Shown one piece after another: positions 63,288 to 64,000 of a stretch of DNA of 64,000 bases. The notes beneath the pieces are model-generated. The model was not told the origin of the DNA, searched no databases, and saw only the letters and a program-made list of their open reading frames with translations. The translations under genes were made by a program, and so were the position numbers. How positions within the stretch are numbered: the first letter of the stretch is position 1; every line of letters starts with the position of its first letter. Origin of the DNA: Cohnella luojiensis (GTDB lineage: Bacteria > Bacillota > Bacilli > Paenibacillales > Paenibacillaceae); NCBI RefSeq assembly GCF_004564235.1, contig NZ_SOMN01000001.1:186001-250000 (forward strand), given 5' to 3'.

Positions 63288-64000
63288 TTACGCGGATAGT
63301 TCGGTTTGAACGTGAGCGCGGCCGCCTTGACCGACCCAGGAAGACTTCCAATTTTTCTGTACGGCGAGGATCGCCAGGATGCAGACGATCGCAATACCGC
63401 TAAGGATGAGGAATCCCGTCGTATAGCTTCCGGTGAATTCCTTGATGTTGCCGAGAATCTTCGGCAGGAAATAACCTCCTAATCCGCCGGCCGCACCGAC
63501 TATGCCGGTAATCAAGCCGATTTCCTTGCGGAACCGTTGGGGAACGAGCTGGAACACCGCTCCGTTACCCATTCCGAGCAAACTCATCATGATGAACAAC
63601 AGCACGGTGACGACGGTGAGAGGGGGCAATCCGGATATGCTCGCCATAAGGATCGCGACGCCGCCGTACAGCATAATGAGCATGCGGATTCCGCCTAGGC
63701 GATCGGCTAGCCATCCTCCTAACGGACGAAAGAAACTGCCTGCGATAACGCAAAGGGTAGTAAAGTCTGCTGCGCGAATAGGAGCCAACTCGTATTGAGT
63801 GTTGAAAAATATCGTTAAATAAGTAGCCATTCCGACGAATCCGCCGAACGTTACGCTATAGAGAAGACAGAAAAGCCAAGTGTCCCTTTGCCCAAGCAGC
63901 TTGCCATAGTCCTTTAAGGTTGCGGGAGCAGGCTGATTCGGACTATCTTTAGCCAGAATGGTGAACGCAATGAAGGTGATGGTGATCGGGATAAGGGCAA
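63288..64000 (-). CDS. NarK-type nitrate/nitrite transporter, MFS (5' part outside window)
   Basis: The gene runs off the right edge, so its N-terminus is missing. The visible ~237 residues show the C-terminal half of an MFS transporter: SVTFGGFVGMATYLTIFFN, GGWLADRLGGIRM, the nitrate-signature FQLVPQRFRKEIGLITGIVGAAGGLGGYFLP and a terminal helix. An internal methionine lies before LTIFFN, but the open frame continues to the window end. It is convergent with the nasDBC operon, and in Bacillus and related genera such carriers supply nitrate to NasBC, so it is a plausible nitrate uptake system. Confidence 0.9.
   Translation of the reverse strand, partial: ALIPITITFIAFTILAKDSPNQPAPATLKDYGKLLGQRDTWLFCLLYSVTFGGFVGMATYLTIFFNTQYELAPIRAADFTTLCVIAGSFFRPLGGWLADRLGGIRMLIMLYGGVAILMASISGLPPLTVVTVLLFIMMSLLGMGNGAVFQLVPQRFRKEIGLITGIVGAAGGLGGYFLPKILGNIKEFTGSYTTGFLILSGIAIVCILAILAVQKNWKSSWVGQGGRAHVQTELSA

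Overview
The window is a chromosomal segment of an endospore-forming, low-to-moderate-GC Gram-positive bacterium, most likely a member of the Paenibacillaceae (Cohnella/Paenibacillus type). This is inferred from gene order close to the Bacillus subtilis rpsU-yqeY-nfeD-floA-yqfC-yqfD-phoH-pgpH-ybeY-dgkA-cdd-era-yqzL-recO-glyQS-yqfL-yqxD-dnaG-sigA-trmK-yqfO block, from sporulation genes (yqfC, yqfD), from AddAB instead of RecBCD, from a Bacillus-type RNase P RNA, and from frequent TTG/GTG starts behind strong GGAGG sites. Nearly all genes lie on the + strand. No tRNA, rRNA, CRISPR array or prophage was seen.

Layout. 1-811: 3' part of a Na/Pi cotransporter (minus). 0.9-11.4 kb: a 23S rRNA methyltransferase, a small unknown gene, the addB-addA recombination nuclease pair and two unknown proteins. 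11.5-28.3 kb: a housekeeping block starting with a HIT protein and rpsU, with an ECF (SigW-type) promoter before nfeD-floA, sporulation genes, c-di-AMP hydrolase pgpH, RNA maturation and lipid/nucleoside genes, then a glycine T-box leader driving glyQ-glyS, and the PPDK regulator. 28.3-35.6 kb: a five-gene, visibly AT-richer cluster equivalent to B. subtilis ydaJKLMN / Listeria pss. It encodes a GH8-like hydrolase, a c-di-GMP receptor with degenerate GGDEF, a DUF2334 deacetylase-like protein, a GT2 polysaccharide synthase and a BcsB-like partner. It splits the otherwise conserved yqfL-yqxD junction. 35.8-42.2 kb: yqxD, dnaG, sigA, a membrane protein, trmK and the Nif3-like gene. 42.3-42.7 kb: rnpB with its own promoter and terminator.

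42.8-54.99 kb: a secreted subtilase (minus), DUF3907 and DUF1540 proteins, a lytic transglycosylase, the cysteine desulfurase/thiI pair for s4U/thiamine, two divergently oriented TerC-family proteins, a small membrane protein, bipA-ylaH, and an LCP cell-wall ligase. 55.2-62.3 kb: an assimilatory nitrate/nitrite operon (nirB/nasD, nasB-like, nasC). Its leader carries two repeated hairpins with hexanucleotide loops matching the ANTAR-antiterminator target pattern. A nitrate transporter (narK-type) lies convergently at the right edge (63.3 kb to the end). The ~1 kb between them holds three unrelated elements: a 52-bp tandem repeat enclosed in an 18-bp perfect inverted repeat, a fossil of an IS1182-type transposase, and a ~188-bp element with 17-bp terminal inverted repeats and strong internal hairpins.

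The most interesting points are the probable RNA-based control of the nitrate operon, the c-di-GMP-responsive exopolysaccharide cluster inserted into housekeeping synteny, the repeat elements behind the nitrate operon, and a hairpin that can mask the ribosome-binding site of the DUF1540 gene.
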